In this document: piece after piece, positions 5,494-7,648 of the stretch
How positions within the stretch are numbered: position 1 is the stretch's first letter
Layout of the letters: every line of letters begins with the position of its first letter
Assembly (NCBI GenBank): GCA_017743275.1
Contig: JAGHZG010000066.1
Span: 1 to 7,648, forward strand
Direction: 5' to 3'
DNA from: Chloroflexota bacterium
GTDB taxonomy: Bacteria > Chloroflexota > Anaerolineae > B4-G1 > DUEL01
DNA: 7,648 bases
Position numbers and translations under genes: made by a program
The notes under the pieces: generated by a model
The model's input: the letters and a program-made list of their open reading frames with translations, nothing else
Told to the model about the DNA's origin: nothing
Database searches by the model: none

Positions 5494-5587
5494 GCCCGCT
5501 GGCGGGTACATTCTGTAATGTAGGACAACTGCTCGCGGTTGTCCTACAAAGCCGCCAGACCCGGTAAAATTGGGACACGCCCGCTGG
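5494..5587. repeat. Shorter relative of the 584-827 palindromic element
   Basis: The central hairpin TGTAGGACAAC/GTTGTCCTACA (5519-5529 and 5538-5548, 11 perfect bp) matches the core of the left element (704-735), sharing TGTAGGACAACTGC. The right side carries TTGGGACACGCCC (5570-5582), close to the TTGGGACACACCC end of the left element. An outer stem CTGGCGG (5499-5505)/CCGCCAG (5552-5558) encloses the core. GCCCGCTGG is directly repeated at 5494-5502 and 5579-5587. The block lies upstream of the response-regulator promoter and its left edge touches the -35 box. Confidence 0.6.
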
Positions 5588-5681
5588 TGGACCATCGGGC
5601 TGATGGAGCAAAATCTTGCAGTTTTGACCAGAAATGTCCAGTTAGACCTCAACCCCGATTGAGTGCATACCTACCCGGCCC
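5588..5681. other. Intergenic stretch between the palindromic repeat and rsmI
   Basis: No gene is supported here. Short inverted repeats are visible: CCATC/GATGG (5592-5606) and CAAAA/TTTTG (5609-5626). Across the rsmI stop there is GGCCC/GGGCC (plus strand about 5678-5692), without a T-run on the - strand, so no clear rsmI terminator is present. The stretch may be a further decayed part of the repeat family. Confidence 0.45.
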
Positions 5682-6497
5682 CTATCGGGCCAGGTCATAT
5701 ACTTTCCGCCGGGGCCAGCCGGAGAGCGCCGCAACCTCGCGCGCGGCCTGGGCCGGGGGGAGCCCCATCCGCAGGCGCTCCTCCATCGCCGCGCGCACTC
5801 GCTCCTCGTCCCAGCGTTCCCTTTCCGGCGCCCCACCGATGACCAGGGTAAATTCCCCCCGGGGCTCCTGTGTGGCAAAGTGAAGGCGCGCCCCGGAAAT
5901 CGTCCCCCGCCAGACCTCCTCAAACATCTTGGTCAGTTCCCGGCAGACCGCGATGCGACGGTCCCCCAGTACATCCTCCAGGTCTGCCAGCGCTTCCAGC
6001 AGTCGGTGGGGCGCTTCAAAGGCAACCAGAGTCCACCGAACCCCGGCAACTTCTTCCAGCAACGCCCGCCGCTGGCTCCTGTGCCGGGGGAGAAACCCCA
6101 GGTACAGGAACCGGTCAGTGGGAAGGCCGGAGAGGACGAGGGCAGTGACCGGGGCAGTCGGGCCAGGAACCGCTGTCACAGGATACCCCCGGTCCAGCGC
6201 GGCCCGCACCAGTTCGTAGCCGGGATCGGAGAGACCGGGCATCCCTGCCTCGGAGATGAACGCCACATCCCCCTCTTCCAACTGGCGCAGGATGCGCTCC
6301 ATTTTCTGCTGACGGTTCCCCTCAAAGTAACTGGTTACCGGTCGGGAGATGCCGTAGTGGGCCAGCAGGAGACGCGCCCTACGGGTGTCCTCCGCTGCGA
6401 CCAGGGACACCTCCCCCAGCACCCGCAGCGCGCGCAGGGTGATGTCTTCCAGGTTGCCGATAGGAGTGGCAACGAGATAGAGGGTGCCCATTGTCAT
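5682..6497 (-). CDS. rsmI: 16S rRNA (cytidine(1402)-2'-O)-methyltransferase RsmI
   Basis: RsmI uses SAM to methylate the 2'-O of C1402 in the 30S decoding centre, together with RsmH. The 271-residue protein has the family's tetrapyrrole-methylase fold: GTLYLVATPIGNLEDIT at the N-terminus, AAEDTRRARLLLAHYGI, the hallmark SEAGMPGLSDPG loop, AVPGPTAPVTAL with LSGLPTDRFLYLGFLP, FEAPHRLLEAL, and CRELTKMFEEVWRGT. A C-terminal helical segment of about 45 residues (ERERWDEERVRAAMEERLRMGLP onward) ends in KVYDLA, as is common in the family. Two starts are possible, ATG 6497 and ATG 6491; neither has a clear Shine-Dalgarno, because a 7-bp tandem repeat fills the leader. The secreted-protein gene upstream on the same strand ends 36 bases away, so read-through transcription is plausible. 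Confidence 0.95.
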   Translation of the reverse strand: MTMGTLYLVATPIGNLEDITLRALRVLGEVSLVAAEDTRRARLLLAHYGISRPVTSYFEGNRQQKMERILRQLEEGDVAFISEAGMPGLSDPGYELVRAALDRGYPVTAVPGPTAPVTALVLSGLPTDRFLYLGFLPRHRSQRRALLEEVAGVRWTLVAFEAPHRLLEALADLEDVLGDRRIAVCRELTKMFEEVWRGTISGARLHFATQEPRGEFTLVIGGAPERERWDEERVRAAMEERLRMGLPPAQAAREVAALSGWPRRKVYDLAR

Positions 6498-6531
6498 GAG
6501 ACGTGAGACGTGAAACGTGAAGCGTGAAAAG
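6497..6531. repeat. Five 7-bp tandem repeats at the rsmI start
   Basis: On the + strand the units are TGAGACG, TGAGACG, TGAAACG, TGAAGCG and TGAAAAG, in steps of seven from 6497. The first unit shares its T with the rsmI ATG on the other strand. In the rsmI mRNA the leader reads as CGTTTCA/CGTCTCA-type units, a pyrimidine-rich stretch without a ribosome site. Confidence 0.8.
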
Positions 6532-6533
6532 TG

Positions 6534-7127
6534 TCAGCGTTCCCGGAATTCTACAGTGACCCGAGAACACATATCGGGCAGGACGACGGCGACGATGGAC
6601 GAGAGCGGCGGGTAGACCTGACGGGAATCCGGGGCATGGAGTTGGACGTACCAGACCCCGCGCCCTCCGGCAGGCAGCAGGGCCTGCCAGCGCCCGGCCT
6701 CGTCGGAAAAGAGCACCGTCTCATACGAAGAGAACCCGGCCTCCGCTGCCCAGAGGTGGACGGGGTACCCCTCCATACCCTGTCCTCGCCGGTCAATCAC
6801 TGCCCCGGCTATCACCCGACAATCCGTCGCGCCCGGGCGGACCTCCACCGTCGCCGTGAAGGGATATGTGGGTTCTGGTGTCGGCGTGAGCGGAGACGGA
6901 CGCAGCGGGGTAGGAGTCGGAAAAGGGGACGGCGTGGGAGATGGCGCCGCTGTCTCTTCGGACGCCTCCGGCTCGGGCCAACTGACCGATGTTGCGGTCA
7001 CCGCAGGTGGCGGGAAGGGGTTGAGAGGCACCATTGGCTCCACCGCGATCACCGCATACAGGACCCCCAGCAATCCCGTTGCGACCACCAGTACCAGCGC
7101 CAGCCCGTTCAGCACCCGCGCCTTCAC
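6534..7127 (-). CDS. Exported or membrane-anchored protein with Thr-Pro linker and beta-sandwich-like domain
   Basis: I do not recognise a named family. The 197-residue protein starts at GTG 7127, chosen for AGGAG seven bases upstream and the basic KAR before the membrane segment; the frame continues farther but only as compositional read-through. Residues about 5-28 are a single hydrophobic segment (VLNGLALVLVVATGLLGVLY), an uncleaved anchor or signal peptide with no lipobox. Residues about 50-88 are a Pro/Thr/Ser linker (PTPSPFPTPTP). Residues 89-197 form a compact domain rich in predicted strands (RVIAGAVIDRRGQGMEGYPVHLW, GRWQALLPAGG, GVWYVQLHAP), resembling carboxypeptidase-regulatory or transthyretin-like folds, with Cys103 and Cys187 able to form a disulfide. 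It follows a paralogue-like gene 41 bases upstream and is probably in the same transcript. A role at the cell surface is inferred from layout only. Confidence 0.72.
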   Translation of the reverse strand: MKARVLNGLALVLVVATGLLGVLYAVIAVEPMVPLNPFPPPAVTATSVSWPEPEASEETAAPSPTPSPFPTPTPLRPSPLTPTPEPTYPFTATVEVRPGATDCRVIAGAVIDRRGQGMEGYPVHLWAAEAGFSSYETVLFSDEAGRWQALLPAGGRGVWYVQLHAPDSRQVYPPLSSIVAVVLPDMCSRVTVEFRER

Positions 7128-7168
7128 CGCCCCGCTCCTGCTCCCTGCGATTTGCCAACTGCGACCTG

Positions 7169-7648
7169 TTACCGGTTCCTCCACTCCTCCCAGTTCAGCG
7201 TGCAGATGACGTAGCCCAGGGAGCGAGTGGCCCAGTCCCCCAACTGGACCTGAACCCAATCGGATACCGGGCGGAAGGTGCCGTCCGGGCTGGGGTACTT
7301 GTCGTACACCCGGACGCGAATATCCAGCGCGCGGTAGGCGCTGGGGTCGCAGGAGCGCTCCCACGCGGCCGCGCTCCCGTACATCAGGTTGTACCGGATA
7401 TCTGCTCCGGCGATATGATCAAAGGTCTCCGGGATGCCCGGGCAGTTGACCGCCACGTGGTAGCCGGGGAGAGGGTTCCCATCCAGGTCCTGCAGGTGCC
7501 CCGCCACCCCTGACCAGGGGATGCCGTACACATTCGCGCGATATTCCACCTGGCAGGTGAACGGATACGGCGCCCGGGTCACGCGGGGAGTGGGCGTCGC
7601 TGTCGGCGGCCAGGTCGGCGTTGGTGACGGGGTCAGGGTGCTGTCTCT
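7169..7648 (-). CDS. Exported protein with Thr-Pro linker, C-terminal part (5' end outside window)
   Basis: The frame is open to the window edge and gives the last 159 residues. The visible N-terminal part is a Thr/Pro linker (TLTPSPTPTWPPTATPTP). The following domain begins PYPFTCQVEYR, echoing TYPFTATVEVR in the next gene, and continues with VAGHLQDLDGNPLPGYHVAV, a Gly-Asn-Pro-Leu turn typical of carboxypeptidase-regulatory-like or transthyretin-like folds. Four cysteines (visible residues 32, 69, 100, 149) suggest two disulfides and an extracytoplasmic location. A WVQVQLGDW segment lies near the end. Only a C-terminal fragment is seen, so further domains or a catalytic part may exist upstream. 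No function can be named. Confidence 0.7.
   Translation of the reverse strand, partial: RDSTLTPSPTPTWPPTATPTPRVTRAPYPFTCQVEYRANVYGIPWSGVAGHLQDLDGNPLPGYHVAVNCPGIPETFDHIAGADIRYNLMYGSAAAWERSCDPSAYRALDIRVRVYDKYPSPDGTFRPVSDWVQVQLGDWATRSLGYVICTLNWEEWRNR

Noticed and set aside
6531..7214. Open frames on the + strand opposite the exported proteins
   Set aside because: They are Arg-rich and low complexity, antisense to a gene with a clear ribosome site, membrane segment and Thr-Pro linker.

Overview
This is a GC-rich bacterial window that most likely comes from a member of the Chloroflexota, probably of the Anaerolineae or Thermoflexia type. That placement is an inference. It rests on the thermophile-like GH5 endoglucanase end, secreted proteins with Thr-Pro linkers, a T-box-controlled stand-alone TrpB, hflX beside a response regulator, and many small palindromic intergenic repeats. 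No rRNA or other phylogenetic marker is present.

Left part, + strand (1-3065): the 3' end of a GH5 cellulase resembling the Acidothermus E1 enzyme; a repeat-rich gap with a small palindrome (508-558) and a 244-bp MITE-like element built of nested hairpins (584-827); a near-consensus promoter (836-864); a Phd/YefM-type antitoxin (911-1135); and a VapC toxin stub broken after 30 codons (1132-1224). A well-formed T-box riboswitch follows (about 1288-1634). Its specifier codon reads UGG (Trp) and its UGGC bulge matches a tRNA-Trp GCCA end. It sits in front of a stand-alone tryptophan synthase beta chain of the TrpB2 type (1707-3065), so uncharged tRNA-Trp should switch on the last step of tryptophan synthesis.

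Middle (3066-3344): a tRNA-Leu(GAG) gene on the - strand, with a consensus promoter that leaves almost no 5' leader and a terminator hairpin behind it. Two near-identical 35-nt palindromes flank it.

Right part, - strand (3345-7648). An atypical OmpR/PhoB-type response regulator and the ribosome-associated GTPase HflX form a two-gene unit behind a recognisable promoter. The hflX start is odd: the only good Shine-Dalgarno sequence sits ahead of an in-frame AUC codon. Upstream are rsmI (16S rRNA C1402 2'-O-methyltransferase), whose start codon abuts a 7-bp tandem repeat, and two tandem, apparently paralogous exported proteins, the second cut by the window end. HflX and RsmI both act on the ribosome, so this side has a translation theme.

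The features most worth a second look are the Trp T-box with two terminator-like hairpins, the nested-palindrome repeat family, the possible AUC start of hflX, and the palindromes bracketing tRNA-Leu. I see no prophage, CRISPR array or clear novel defence system.
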